64,000 nucleotides of DNA from a bacterium (GCA_028713675.1 JAQTNV010000010.1:1-64000), one strand, 5' to 3'; positions 32,620 through 41,479 are shown, counted from the first letter of the stretch. The notes: a model not told the origin generated them from the sequence alone. Numbers and translations: made by a program.

Positions 32620-35502
32620 ATGAAAACCCTGCTTTTTTCCCTGCTCCTGTCCCTGCTCGCCGTCCCGCCCGGCCAGAAATTCTTCCGCCTGGAAACCGAG
32701 CATTTCGTGGTCAACTTCCCCGCCGGGGAGGAAAGCCTGGCGGCCGAAATTTCCGGGATGGCCGAGGACGTCCATCGGCGCCTTTCCCCCCTGCTGGATT
32801 ACACCCCGTTGGAAAAAACCCAGATCGTCCTCACCAGCCATACCGACATCGCCAACGGCCTGGCCACCCCCTTTCCCCTGAACACGATCGAGATCTATCC
32901 CGCTCCCCCGCCGGTGGAATCCTTCCTCGCTTACCGGGACTGGATCTACACCCTGGTCCTGCACGAATACACCCACATCCTCCACCTGGACCAGGCCCGC
33001 GGGTTGACCGCGGTCTTCCGGAAAATCCTCGGGCGGGTGATCTTTCCCAATATGGTCGAACCCACCTGGCTCATTGAGGGGATTGCCGCTCACACCGAGA
33101 CCGAGCTGGGCGGCAAGGGCCGGGGCCGGAGTCCCTTCTCGGACCTCGTGCTCCAAACCGCGGCGCGGGAAAAACGCTTTCCCCCGATTGACCGGGGCAG
33201 CGGGACCCTGGCCAGCTGGCCGGGCGGCAAATACCCCTACATCTTCGGATCGGGGTTCTACCGCTACCTGATCGAGACCTACGGCGCGGAAACCCCTTAC
33301 CGACTTGAGATCTCCCACTCCCGGAGGATTTTTCCTTTCCTGATCAGTCTGAACTCAAGGAAAATCCTGGGTAAAAGCTACCCGACCCTCTGGCGGGAAT
33401 GGGGGCAGTCCCTCCGGGATAAATCCCTGTCCCCGGAGGTTTCCCCGGCCGGAAACCCGGAACCCCGGCCGCTCACCGCTTCTCACGAATTCACTTACGG
33501 GGCGAGGTACTCCCCTTCGGGCCGGGAGATCGTCTATACCCAGGAAAATCCCCGGGAGTATCCGGGGCTTTTCCTGATCCCGGGCGACCGGCCCGACTCC
33601 CCGCGAAAACTCGTCTTCCGCAACTCGGGGTCCACCCTGACCTTCGGCCCGGAAGGAAAATCCCTGATCTTCGACCAGGAGGAAATCAACTGGAAAACCG
33701 AGATCGTTTCGGACCTCTACCGGTTCGACCTGGAGGAGAAACACCTGGTCCGCCTCACCCGCGGACGGCATTTGACCTATCCCGATTATTCCCCGGCCCG
33801 GGACGCGCTCGCGGCCACGCGCCTGAAACCCGGGCGGAGCGAGATTGTCCTGCTCGACGGGCAAGGCCACAACCCGGAAACCGTCTGGTCCGGAACCGCG
33901 GCGCTCCCTCTCGCCTTCGAGCCCCGTTTTTCCCCCGACGGGCAAAACCTCGTCTTCTCCGCGGCCGACGCCTCCGGGAACCTGGACCTTTACCTCCTGG
34001 ATCTTTCGACCCGGAATCTCGAACGCCTGACCTCCGATCCCGGGGATGACATCTCCCCAACCTGGTCCCCGGACGGGAAAGAGATCTTTTTCTCCTCCAG
34101 CCGGAACGGGAAATACAACCTTTACGCTTATTCCCCGTCCGGGAAAAATCTCCGCCAGGTCACCGATCTTGAAACCGGGGCCTTCGCCCCCGCCGTCTCC
34201 CCGGACGGAAAGGAAATCCTTTTTTCGGGCTACCGGGCTTCGGGATTCGATCTTTTTACTATTCCCTGCGAACCGGAGAAATGGCACTCACTTCCTCCCG
34301 AATACCCCGAGCCAGTTTCAGCAACCAATTCTCAACCTCTCCAACTCACGGATCCTTCTGCTTTCCAACTCACCAACTCACTAACTCACCAACCTGCCAA
34401 CTCTTCAACGCTCCGACTCTCTAACTCACCCTCTTCATATTCCCCCTGGGCGGGGCTGATTCCCCGTTTCTGGCTCCCGTTCCTGTACTCCGAACAGGTC
34501 AATAACGACCTGAAAGGGGTCGCTGCCGGCATAATCACCTACGGCCGGGATGTCCTGGGCCGGCATCTTTACATCCTGAATCCCTTCTATCACACGGGGG
34601 CGAAGCGGGCGGGCGGATACGTCTATTATGAGGAGAATTCCTTTTATCCCCGGCTTTCCCTTTCCGCCTCCCTGGACTACCTTCCCAAGGAATGGGGGCA
34701 GGGTGAATCCCGGCGATTTTTCTGGCTGCATTCCCAGGAAAGCCGGGCGGCGGTCACTCTCCCTTTCCCTTCTTATCAAAAATCAGCGGCGTTCGTGCTC
34801 GCTTTTAATCAAAACTATAAAAAACCCCTTTCCGTCTTCCTGCCCTCCGGGGATAAACCCCAGCCGATCTGGCTCCTGGGACCGGAGGTGGCCTTCATCT
34901 ACGACTCCGCCCGGGCCTTTCCCCTTTCCCCGGGAACCATCCAGGGGCAATGGGCGATGCTGGGGGCGGAAAAGACGTTCAGCATCCGGGATGGCGAAGT
35001 GGAGGATATCACCCGTTTCCGGGCGGACGAAATCCTCTTTTTTCCCCTCCCCGCCCGGGCCGCGGCTTCCGTCCGGACCGGTCTCAGCTACCGGCCCGAC
35101 AGTTCCTACCAGCTTACCCCGCGGGGGTACCCTGACCCCGACATCTTCCCCAAATATGCCGCGCTGGTCGGCCTCAACCTGAAAACCATGCCCTGGGTCA
35201 TCGAGCGCGGCCTTTTCACGCTCCCGGTCTACCTCAACCTGATATACGCTTCGGTCTTTTCGGATCTCGGGCTTTCCGGGGCCGATCTTTATGAATTGCA
35301 TTCCTTCCGGACCGGGGTGGGAGGCTCCCTCAATCTGAAAACCACCCTGGGCTACTCGATCCCGGTGGTTTTCAGTTTTACCTTGGCCCGGGGATTGAAC
35401 CAGGATGGTGAAACCCAACTTTATGCTACAATGAATTACGATCTTTTTGGGTTAAACAATGAATATAGAAGAAATCCGGAAATATTTCCCCGTCGTAGAT
35501 GA
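32620..35502 (+). CDS. Peptidase MA-like Zn metallopeptidase with PD40 propeller and C-terminal barrel
   Basis: 960 residues with a signal peptide. Residues 20-260 are a gluzincin peptidase-MA domain: HEYTH at 115-119 and third ligand Glu153 in WLIEGIAAHTE. Residues ~280-560 are PD40/TolB-like propeller blades (SPSGREIVYTQE, SPDGQNLVFSAAD, SPDGKEIFFSSS, SPDGKEILFSGY). Residues ~566-607 are a Ser/Thr/Asn/Leu linker translated from a heptamer repeat array (34318-34440). After that an outer-membrane beta-barrel follows (alternating aromatic strands). A surface-exposed protease anchored in the outer membrane is inferred. Its 3' end overlaps the next gene by 44 bp in another frame. Confidence 0.85.
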   Translation: MKTLLFSLLLSLLAVPPGQKFFRLETEHFVVNFPAGEESLAAEISGMAEDVHRRLSPLLDYTPLEKTQIVLTSHTDIANGLATPFPLNTIEIYPAPPPVESFLAYRDWIYTLVLHEYTHILHLDQARGLTAVFRKILGRVIFPNMVEPTWLIEGIAAHTETELGGKGRGRSPFSDLVLQTAAREKRFPPIDRGSGTLASWPGGKYPYIFGSGFYRYLIETYGAETPYRLEISHSRRIFPFLISLNSRKILGKSYPTLWREWGQSLRDKSLSPEVSPAGNPEPRPLTASHEFTYGARYSPSGREIVYTQENPREYPGLFLIPGDRPDSPRKLVFRNSGSTLTFGPEGKSLIFDQEEINWKTEIVSDLYRFDLEEKHLVRLTRGRHLTYPDYSPARDALAATRLKPGRSEIVLLDGQGHNPETVWSGTAALPLAFEPRFSPDGQNLVFSAADASGNLDLYLLDLSTRNLERLTSDPGDDISPTWSPDGKEIFFSSSRNGKYNLYAYSPSGKNLRQVTDLETGAFAPAVSPDGKEILFSGYRASGFDLFTIPCEPEKWHSLPPEYPEPVSATNSQPLQLTDPSAFQLTNSLTHQPANSSTLRLSNSPSSYSPWAGLIPRFWLPFLYSEQVNNDLKGVAAGIITYGRDVLGRHLYILNPFYHTGAKRAGGYVYYEENSFYPRLSLSASLDYLPKEWGQGESRRFFWLHSQESRAAVTLPFPSYQKSAAFVLAFNQNYKKPLSVFLPSGDKPQPIWLLGPEVAFIYDSARAFPLSPGTIQGQWAMLGAEKTFSIRDGEVEDITRFRADEILFFPLPARAAASVRTGLSYRPDSSYQLTPRGYPDPDIFPKYAALVGLNLKTMPWVIERGLFTLPVYLNLIYASVFSDLGLSGADLYELHSFRTGVGGSLNLKTTLGYSIPVVFSFTLARGLNQDGETQLYATMNYDLFGLNNEYRRNPEIFPRRR
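34318..34440. repeat. Heptamer-like repeat inside coding sequence
   Basis: ACTCACC, AACTCAC, TAACTCA and related 7-nt words encode the low-complexity linker (TNSLTHQPANSSTLRLSNSP) between propeller and barrel of the surrounding gene. Confidence 0.75.
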
Positions 35503-36595
35503 GCTGATCTACCTTGACCACGCCGGGGTGTCCCCCCTTTCCACCCGGGTGGTGGGAGCGGTGGAGGGATTTCTCCAGCGGGCCTGCGAAGGCGCGGGCA
35601 TCTTCACCCAGGAATTCGACCAGGAGGTGGAAAGGGTCCGCGACCAGGCCGCTTCCATACTTGGGGCCCACCCGGACGAAATCGCTTTTGCCAAGAACAC
35701 CTCGGAGGCCCTTTCCTGGGTGGCCGCGGGCATCAATTGGTTCCCGGAAGACAAGGTCATCATCAACGACCTGGAGTTTCCCTCCAATGTTTATCCCTGG
35801 ATGAATCTGAAGGAAATCGGCGTGGAGCTGAAAACCATCTCCGCCGCCGACGGCCGGATTACCCCGGAGATGATCGAATCCCAACTCGATCCCCGCACCC
35901 GCCTGGTCGCCCTTTCCTCGGTCCAGTACCAGAACGGCTTCCGGGCCAACCTGGCGCAGATCGGGAAGATCTGCCGGGAACGGGGCATTCTCTTCTGCGT
36001 GGACGGAATCCAGAGCGTGGGGGCGATCCCCCTGGATGTCCATGACGAGAAAATTGACTTCCTCGCCGCCGACGGCCACAAGTGGATGCTGGCCCCGGAG
36101 GGGGTGGCGATTTTCTACTGCCGCCGGGAGAACCTGGAGCTGCTCAAACCCCTCTCGGTCGGGTGGAAAAGTGTGGTCAAGCCCCGGGAGTTCGACCGGA
36201 TTGATTTTACCCTCCGCTCGGACGCCGCCCGCTTCGAAGGCGGAAGCCTGAACATCATGGGCATCTTCGCCCTCGGTTCCGCCCTCGACCTTCTGATTGA
36301 AATCGGGATCGAGTCGATCTACGAGCGGATCCTCACCCTGACCAACTACATTTACAAGGAAGCCAAGGAACGCGAGGTTCCGGTGCTTTCTCCCTGGGGG
36401 AAGGGCGAACGTTCGGGGATCGTGAGTCTCAAGGTGCAGGATCCCAAGTTCATCCACCGCAAGCTTCTCACCGAAAAGATCGTGACCGCGGTCCGGGGCA
36501 ACGCCCTGCGGCTCTCCCCGCATTTCTACAACACCGAAGCCGAAATCCAGCAATTTTTTGAAACCCTGGAAAGACTGACCGCCAAGAAGCAATAA
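35459..36595 (+). CDS. Class V aminotransferase-fold PLP enzyme (cysteine desulfurase/selenocysteine lyase-like)
   Basis: 378 residues, ATG 35459 lying inside the upstream gene's 3' end. Signatures: YLDHAGVSPLS, FAKNTSEALSWVAAGINW, GIQSVGAIPLDV, and PLP-Lys in ADGHKWMLAPEGVAIFY; RFEGGSLN follows. Fold I, type V aminotransferase. The catalytic Cys loop of NifS/SufS is not evident, so an isopenicillin-N-epimerase-like or other class V function is as likely as desulfurase. No Shine-Dalgarno; translational coupling with the upstream gene is plausible. Confidence 0.88.
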   Translation: MNIEEIRKYFPVVDELIYLDHAGVSPLSTRVVGAVEGFLQRACEGAGIFTQEFDQEVERVRDQAASILGAHPDEIAFAKNTSEALSWVAAGINWFPEDKVIINDLEFPSNVYPWMNLKEIGVELKTISAADGRITPEMIESQLDPRTRLVALSSVQYQNGFRANLAQIGKICRERGILFCVDGIQSVGAIPLDVHDEKIDFLAADGHKWMLAPEGVAIFYCRRENLELLKPLSVGWKSVVKPREFDRIDFTLRSDAARFEGGSLNIMGIFALGSALDLLIEIGIESIYERILTLTNYIYKEAKEREVPVLSPWGKGERSGIVSLKVQDPKFIHRKLLTEKIVTAVRGNALRLSPHFYNTEAEIQQFFETLERLTAKKQ

Positions 36596-36673
36596 TCCCA
36601 GTCGGTGTCAGTGTCGGTGACGGGGATAAGAGTATAGGGCATAGGGCAAAGATCAAAAAGCAAAGAATATAAA

Positions 36674-36712
36674 TGATAAAAAAGGCGGCCTTGCGGCCGC
36701 CTTTTTTTATCA
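36674..36712 (+). terminator. Rho-independent terminator
   Basis: GGCGGCC-TTGC-GGCCGCC followed by TTTTTTT (36684-36708), flanked by symmetric A/T runs so it can act on both strands. Ends the kds-lptC-aminotransferase unit. Confidence 0.93.
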
Positions 36713-36719
36713 TAAATAA

Positions 36720-37048
36720 TCCTCCCCTCCCTGGAGGGGAGGGGACTGAGGGGAGGGTGAACGATGCGTTTTCTCACCCTCTCCTTCATCCTCCCCCCTC
36801 AAGGGGGAGGAAAAATTTACAAATAAAAATACGACAAAGGACGGACAAGACGAGAAAAAAAGGCGGGGATAAACCCCGCCCCTACAAAAACAATTTATTT
36901 AATAACGTAGGGGAGCCCCTGGTGGGCTCCCTCAATTTAATACGCAGGCTTCCCTCGGCCATAATGCCTCGGGATCTGATCGAAAAGCCTGCGTCTACCG
37001 CTTTTAACCTTGAACCGTGAACACTGAACCTCTTAACCTCTGATTTCC
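36720..37048. repeat. Repeat-only intergenic region
   Basis: CTCCCCTCC...GGAGGGGAGG element (36720-36812), GGCGGGGATAAACCCCGCCCCTAC hairpin (36863-36888), GGGGAGCCCCTGGTGGGCTCCC (36909-36931), the 51-bp element CGCAGGC...GCCTGCG (36941-36996), and AACCTTG/AACCGTG/AACACTG heptamers (37006-37033). No gene is supported. Confidence 0.8.
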
Positions 37049-37065
37049 ACCTTTCTCGCTACTAT

Positions 37066-39663
37066 TTATTCGCACTTGGAGAATCCGCAGGCCCGGCAGA
37101 AGAAGCAGCCGCTGGCGGATTCCATCTGCCCGCCGCATTCCGGGCAGGCGCGGATATCCGTCTTCCCGGAAGCCGGGGCGTGCTCCCGGGCGGTTTCCGG
37201 GGCGGCCAGATGCGGTTCCTCCACCGGGACCGGGTCGGGGGCCGGCGCGGTCTCCGCCGTTCCCGCCCCGGGGGCGGTGGCGATCATCTCCGGCGGCTCT
37301 TTTTCCTTATCCTTCAGGTAACGCGCGGTGGCCTTGGCGATCGCGTCCGCGCAGGAAAGAATCATGCCGCCGCCCTTTTCCCAGGCCGGCGACGGGCAGC
37401 GCACGCTCTGGAGCTGGCGGATGATGGACTCGGTATCCACCCCGGCCCGGAGCGAAAGGGAAATCAGGCGGCTGATCGCTTCCGCCTGGGAAGCGGCGCA
37501 GCCCCCGGCCTTTCCCATGGTGGTGAAAACCTCGAAGAGGCCGTGCTCGTCCTCGTTGATGGTGATGTAGAGATTTCCGCAGCCGGTGGTCATCCTCCGG
37601 GTGTTCCCGTTGATCACTTCCGGGCGCGGGCGGGGGGTCAGCCCCCGGGCGGCGACCTCGCCGGCCGACAGGGGCTTCGTTTCCTGTTCCTTCGTTTCCG
37701 GGCCCGGGGCCGCCTGGCCCAGTCCCGAGGTTAGCACCTGGTTCTCCCGGCTGCCGTCCCGGTAGACCGTCACCCCTTTGCACCCCAGCTCGAAAGCCTG
37801 GAGGTAAACCCGGGCCACGTCTTCCCGCGAGGCCGAGCGGGGAAAGTTCACGGTTTTGCTGACCGCGTTTTCGGTATGCCGCTGAAAGGCCGCCTGCATC
37901 TTCATGTGCCAGTCGGGAGTAATATCATGGGCGCAGACAAAAACCCTCCGCCAAGCGGACGGGATCTTGGACACTTTCTGCGCGTTCCCCTCCCGGGCCA
38001 CTTCCTGGATCAGATCGTCGGAATAAAAGCCCTCTTCCCGGGCGATCTGCTGGAAAACCGGATTGATATCGGGAAGCTTGTCGTTATCCATCACGTTCCG
38101 GGTGTAAACCAGGGCATAAAAAGGCTCGATCCCGGAGGAACAACCGGCGATGATGCTGATTGTCCCGGTGGGGGCGATGGTGGTGACAGTGGCGTTCCGG
38201 CGGGGGGGAAGGCCGAGTTTCGCCCAGCGGCTCCCGGGGAAATTCGGGAACGGCCCCCGGGCGGCGGCGAGCTCCTCGGACATCTTCACCGCCTCGGAAT
38301 TGACGAAGCCCATGACTTCCTCGGCTGCCTGCAGGCCGGGTTCGGAATCGTAGGGAATCCCGAGCAGGGCGAGCAGGTCGGCGAAGCCCATGACCCCGAG
38401 CCCGACCTTGCGGTTGGCCCGGGTCATCTGCGCGATCTCGGGAAGCGGATAGCGGTTCACCTCGATCACGTTGTCCAGAAAACGGACCGCGGTCCGGACC
38501 GTCCGGCGGAGGTGGGCATAGTCCACCCGGTAGCGCCGGGAAGCAAAACTCTTGGCGGTGGAGTAATCCCGGACTTCCTCGGGGATCCCCACCCCGTTGC
38601 TGGTGACCATCCGGGCCAGGTTGATCGAGCCCAGGTTGCAGGATTCATAGGGAAGCAGGGGCTGCTCGCCGCAGGGATTGGTGCTTTCGATCTCCCCGAT
38701 TTCCGGGGTCGGGTTTTCCTGGTTGATCCGGTCGATATAGATCACCCCCGGTTCGCCGTTGAGCCAGGCTTTTTCCATGATCCGGCGGTAAACCTCCGGG
38801 GCCGAAAGCCGTCCCGCCGCCTTGCCGGTCCGGGGATTTAACAGGTTGTATTCCTCCCCCCGGGCCAGGGCCTCCATGAACTTATCGGTCACGGCTACCG
38901 AGATATTGAAATTATTCAGGCGGTCGGATTTGGTTTTGGCCTCGATAAAATCGAGGATGTCCGGGTGATCCACCCGCAGGATCCCCATGTTGGCCCCGCG
39001 GCGGGTCCCTCCCTGCTTGATCGTTTCGGTGGCGGCGTCAAAAACCGTCATGAAGGAAACCGGCCCCGAGGAAACCCCCTTGGTGGAAAGCACGGTATCG
39101 TTCTTGGGCCGGACCCGGGAGAAGGAAAAACCAGTACCGCCCCCGCTCTTGTGAATCAGGGCGGTATGCTTGATGGCGTCGAAAATGCTTTCCATCGAGT
39201 CGCCCACCGGCAGGACAAAACAGGCCGAAAGCTGTCCGAGTTCCTTCCCCGCGTTCATCAGGGTTGGGGAATTGGGAACGAAATCCAGGGTGGCCAGGGC
39301 CTCATAAAATTCCTGGGCGACTTCCCCGGGTTCCCGGCCTCCGGTCACCTTTTCCTCCGCGGCGGCAATCGCCCGGGCGACCCGGACGTACATCTCCCGG
39401 GGGTTTTCGATCACCTGGCCGTCTTCGTCCTTTTTCAGGTATCTCCGTTCGAGCACCCGGCGGGCGTTCTCGGAAACTGAAACCGGGGGGCTGGAAAAAG
39501 GCTGCGATCCCCGGGGAGCCAGCGGTCCCGGATGCGGATCGGAAAGATTGACCGGTATCTTGAAGGTTTTTTCCTCAACCGCGAGCGGCCGGGAATTGGC
39601 TTCCTGGTTTTCCGCGGACTTTGACCTCTCGGAATGAAATTCCTGTCCCGTTCGTGAACTCAT
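37066..39663 (-). CDS. nrdJ: Adenosylcobalamin-dependent ribonucleotide reductase (class II)
   Basis: 865 residues from ATG 39663 with AGGAGAGGG upstream. Reduces ribonucleotides to deoxyribonucleotides using B12. Motifs: PNSPTLMNAG, LSACFVLPVGDSM, KSGGGTGFSFSRVRP, catalytic STNPCGEQPLLPYESCNLGSINL (Cys, Glu, Cys), APTGTISIIAGCSSGIEP. C-terminal Zn-ribbon/redox tail CPECGG ... CFFCRACGFSKC. No ATP-cone is seen. Residues 1-62 (HSERSKSAENQEAN and DPHPGPLAPRG stretches) do not look like NrdJ and resemble translated dispersed repeats; the family homology begins at VSENARRVLERRYL. Regulated by the upstream promoter with NrdR-like boxes. Confidence 0.97.
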   Translation of the reverse strand: MSSRTGQEFHSERSKSAENQEANSRPLAVEEKTFKIPVNLSDPHPGPLAPRGSQPFSSPPVSVSENARRVLERRYLKKDEDGQVIENPREMYVRVARAIAAAEEKVTGGREPGEVAQEFYEALATLDFVPNSPTLMNAGKELGQLSACFVLPVGDSMESIFDAIKHTALIHKSGGGTGFSFSRVRPKNDTVLSTKGVSSGPVSFMTVFDAATETIKQGGTRRGANMGILRVDHPDILDFIEAKTKSDRLNNFNISVAVTDKFMEALARGEEYNLLNPRTGKAAGRLSAPEVYRRIMEKAWLNGEPGVIYIDRINQENPTPEIGEIESTNPCGEQPLLPYESCNLGSINLARMVTSNGVGIPEEVRDYSTAKSFASRRYRVDYAHLRRTVRTAVRFLDNVIEVNRYPLPEIAQMTRANRKVGLGVMGFADLLALLGIPYDSEPGLQAAEEVMGFVNSEAVKMSEELAAARGPFPNFPGSRWAKLGLPPRRNATVTTIAPTGTISIIAGCSSGIEPFYALVYTRNVMDNDKLPDINPVFQQIAREEGFYSDDLIQEVAREGNAQKVSKIPSAWRRVFVCAHDITPDWHMKMQAAFQRHTENAVSKTVNFPRSASREDVARVYLQAFELGCKGVTVYRDGSRENQVLTSGLGQAAPGPETKEQETKPLSAGEVAARGLTPRPRPEVINGNTRRMTTGCGNLYITINEDEHGLFEVFTTMGKAGGCAASQAEAISRLISLSLRAGVDTESIIRQLQSVRCPSPAWEKGGGMILSCADAIAKATARYLKDKEKEPPEMIATAPGAGTAETAPAPDPVPVEEPHLAAPETAREHAPASGKTDIRACPECGGQMESASGCFFCRACGFSKCE

Positions 39664-39689
39664 TTCCCTCTCCTGAATTGAATGAATTT

Positions 39690-39749
39690 TACCCAGATAT
39701 TGTTATCCTTCGACCTGATCATACTACATATTGTATTTTTTCTTGTCAA
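39690..39749 (-). promoter_or_regulatory. nrdJ promoter with two NrdR-box-like sites
   Basis: Minus strand TTGACA (39749-39744), 17-nt spacer, TAGTAT (39726-39721). Box 1 (plus 39721-39736, ATACTACATATTGTAT) matches the NrdR consensus acaCwATATATwGtgt at 13 of 16 positions and covers the -10 region. A weaker second site (plus 39690-39705) lies 31 bp away, the usual NrdR spacing. Suggests NrdR repression of nrdJ. Confidence 0.7.
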
Positions 39750-39831
39750 GACTTTTCTGGCCAGCAACGGAAAAACAACCCCCTGCCGGGATCATTTTCG
39801 GCCTGCCCTTGGCGGGAGACATCTATTCTTC

Positions 39832-39955
39832 CTTTATTGTCATCCCCGTCCCGCATATGAGTGCGGGACAAACTTCAGCGGGGGTCCCAAAAATAATGCA
39901 AATTAAATTTTTCCTTATTATTAATTTCTGGATTCCTGCTTCCGCAGGAATGACG
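39832..39955. repeat. Dispersed bipartite inverted repeat
   Basis: GTCATCCCCGTCCCGCATATGAGTGCGGGAC then CTGGATTCCTGC-TTCC-GCAGGAATGAC, between the nrdJ promoter and the upstream terminator. Rest of the 39750-39990 gap carries nothing recognisable. Confidence 0.75.
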
Positions 39956-39982
39956 TCTATAAAAAGGAATCCTTCAAAAATA

Positions 39983-40011
39983 AAAAAATGAGGCCCGCTG
40001 ATCAGCGGGCC
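39983..40011 (-). terminator. Terminator of the GcvH-like gene
   Basis: Perfect palindrome GGCCCGCTGATCAGCGGGCC (39992-40011); on the minus strand it is followed by CATTTTTTTATTTTTG. Confidence 0.9.
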
Positions 40012-40045
40012 CGGGTAAAGCCACGGAAACCGAATCGAAATTAAT

Positions 40046-40435
40046 TTATTCTTCCTCTTCGGTAATCTCTTCCTGGTATTCGCCGTAATCCAAAAGGGAC
40101 TGGAGTTCGTTGGCGTCGGTCGGGGAAATCAGGACCAGCCAGCCTTCCTGGTAAGGGTCATCGCTGATCAGGCCGGGTTCATCCTCGAGATTCGGGTTCA
40201 CCTCCAGCACCGCCCCCGAGATGGGCGCGATCAGGTCGAAGGCTTTTTCAAAAGCCTCGATTTCTCCGAAGGGGGCGTCCTTTTCCAGTTCATCCCCTTT
40301 GACGGGAAGGTCCACCGCGGTGATCCCCGGGAATCCCTTCTTGATGAAATTGGAGACCCCGATCCGGGCGTTCTTTCCTTCGAGCCGGACCCAGATATGA
40401 TCCTCACTGAAAAGCAAATCATCCAAATCAACCAT
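40046..40435 (-). CDS. GcvH-like protein lacking the canonical lipoyl-lysine
   Basis: 129 residues from ATG 40435 with GGGGGAGG upstream. Clear glycine-cleavage H-protein fold: FSEDHIWVRLEG, ARIGVSNFIKKGFPGI, DLPVKGDELEKDAPFGEIEA, DLIAPISGAVLEVN, then DPYQEGWLVLI. In lipoylated H proteins the hairpin reads ESVKAV. Here it reads EAFEKAF, so the Lys position is Glu63, with Lys64 adjacent. Either a shifted modification site or a non-lipoylated GcvH-like protein, possibly a carrier or regulator. No gcvT/P genes are adjacent. Acidic tail (EEEITEEEE). Confidence 0.88.
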   Translation of the reverse strand: MVDLDDLLFSEDHIWVRLEGKNARIGVSNFIKKGFPGITAVDLPVKGDELEKDAPFGEIEAFEKAFDLIAPISGAVLEVNPNLEDEPGLISDDPYQEGWLVLISPTDANELQSLLDYGEYQEEITEEEE

Positions 40436-40633
40436 ACCAAAACCTCCCCCAAGCCGATCCATTCCGGGCCTAACCCGGGTTTTCCGAAAAAAAGATTCCG
40501 GAGATTATTTACCGGTTAACAAACCCCCTTGTCAAGACCCCTCCCCGCCCGTCGAATATTTTTCCGCTCCCCGGGAGGATTTGATTGACTATCTTCGCGC
40601 ACCTGTGGCATATTTGCGGAGAGGAAAAGCGAT

Positions 40634-41392
40634 TTGATCCAAGATTATCTCACCCTGATTTCCCTGACTATCATCTCTGCGAATCCCGGGATTTCCCAGT
40701 CCGGCGGCGTCGGCGAGCTGGTGGCCCGGGCCGGGCCGGTGGTGAAATTTGTTCTCCTCCTCCTCTTTCTACTCTCGGTGGCCACCTGGGCGATCATCTT
40801 TTTCAAATACCTGCAGCTCCGGCTGGCGCGCACCCGCTCCCAGGCCTTCCTGAACATTTTCTGGGAAAAGAAGCGGCTGGAAGTGATCATGGAGGAGACC
40901 CAGAAACTTTCCGGCTGCCCCCTGCGCGCCCTCTTCCAATCCGGTTTCTCGGAGCTGACCAAGGTCCAGAAAATCAAGAGCCGCCACCCCGAGGCCGAGT
41001 CCGAAACCGGTTTGACTCCCCCGGAAGGGGGGGGGATCGAAAATGTCGAGCGGTCCCTGCGCCGGGCTTTTACCTCGGAAACCTCCCGGCTGGAATCCTA
41101 CCTGACCTTTCTGGCCACCACCGCTTCCGCCGCCCCCTTCATCGGGCTTTTCGGAACCGTCTGGGGCATTATGGACACTTTCCAGGGAATCGGCCGATCC
41201 GGGTCAGCCTCCCTGGCCGTAGTCGCCCCCGGAATTTCCGAGGCCCTGATCGCCACCGCCTTCGGCCTCGCCGCCGCGATCCCGGCGGTCCTGGCCTACA
41301 ATTATTTTGTCAACATGGTGCGCAACCTCTCGAACCAGATGGAAGGGTTTACCCAGGACTTCCTGAATATCTGCCAGAGGCACTTCATATAA
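40634..41392 (+). CDS. tolQ: Tol-Pal proton channel TolQ (MotA/TolQ/ExbB family)
   Basis: 252 residues from TTG 40634 with GAGAGGA upstream. Three transmembrane segments: about 38-58 (FVLLLLFLLSVATWAIIFFK), and a pair around 155-180 and 200-225 (AAPFIGLFGTVWGIMDTFQG; GISEALIATAFGLAAAIPAVLAYN). With TolR it converts proton flow into motion of TolA. First gene of the tolQ-R-A-B-pal-cpoB cluster; identity as TolQ rather than ExbB rests on these neighbours. Confidence 0.93.
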   Translation: MIQDYLTLISLTIISANPGISQSGGVGELVARAGPVVKFVLLLLFLLSVATWAIIFFKYLQLRLARTRSQAFLNIFWEKKRLEVIMEETQKLSGCPLRALFQSGFSELTKVQKIKSRHPEAESETGLTPPEGGGIENVERSLRRAFTSETSRLESYLTFLATTASAAPFIGLFGTVWGIMDTFQGIGRSGSASLAVVAPGISEALIATAFGLAAAIPAVLAYNYFVNMVRNLSNQMEGFTQDFLNICQRHFI

Positions 41393-41479
41393 AGTTTCGA
41401 GTTTCTAGTTTAGGGTTTCGGGTTTGTTAATTGAGATTTGTTTGATAATTGGAGCTTGACAATTGGTGATTGATTAAAA
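41393..41479. repeat. GTTTCGA heptamer words between tolQ and tolR
   Basis: AGTTTCGAGTTTCTAGTTTAGGGTTTCGGG in a 7-nt register, then looser TTGATAATTGG words. Same word family as 10254 and 45484. Confidence 0.75.

Noticed and set aside
36673-37020. 115-codon frame in the region after the aminotransferase gene
   Set aside because: Composed of a terminator and dispersed repeats, with no protein-like character.
39664-39990. Cobalamin riboswitch upstream of nrdJ
   Set aside because: No B12-box-like conserved core; the leader is too short after the mapped promoter.
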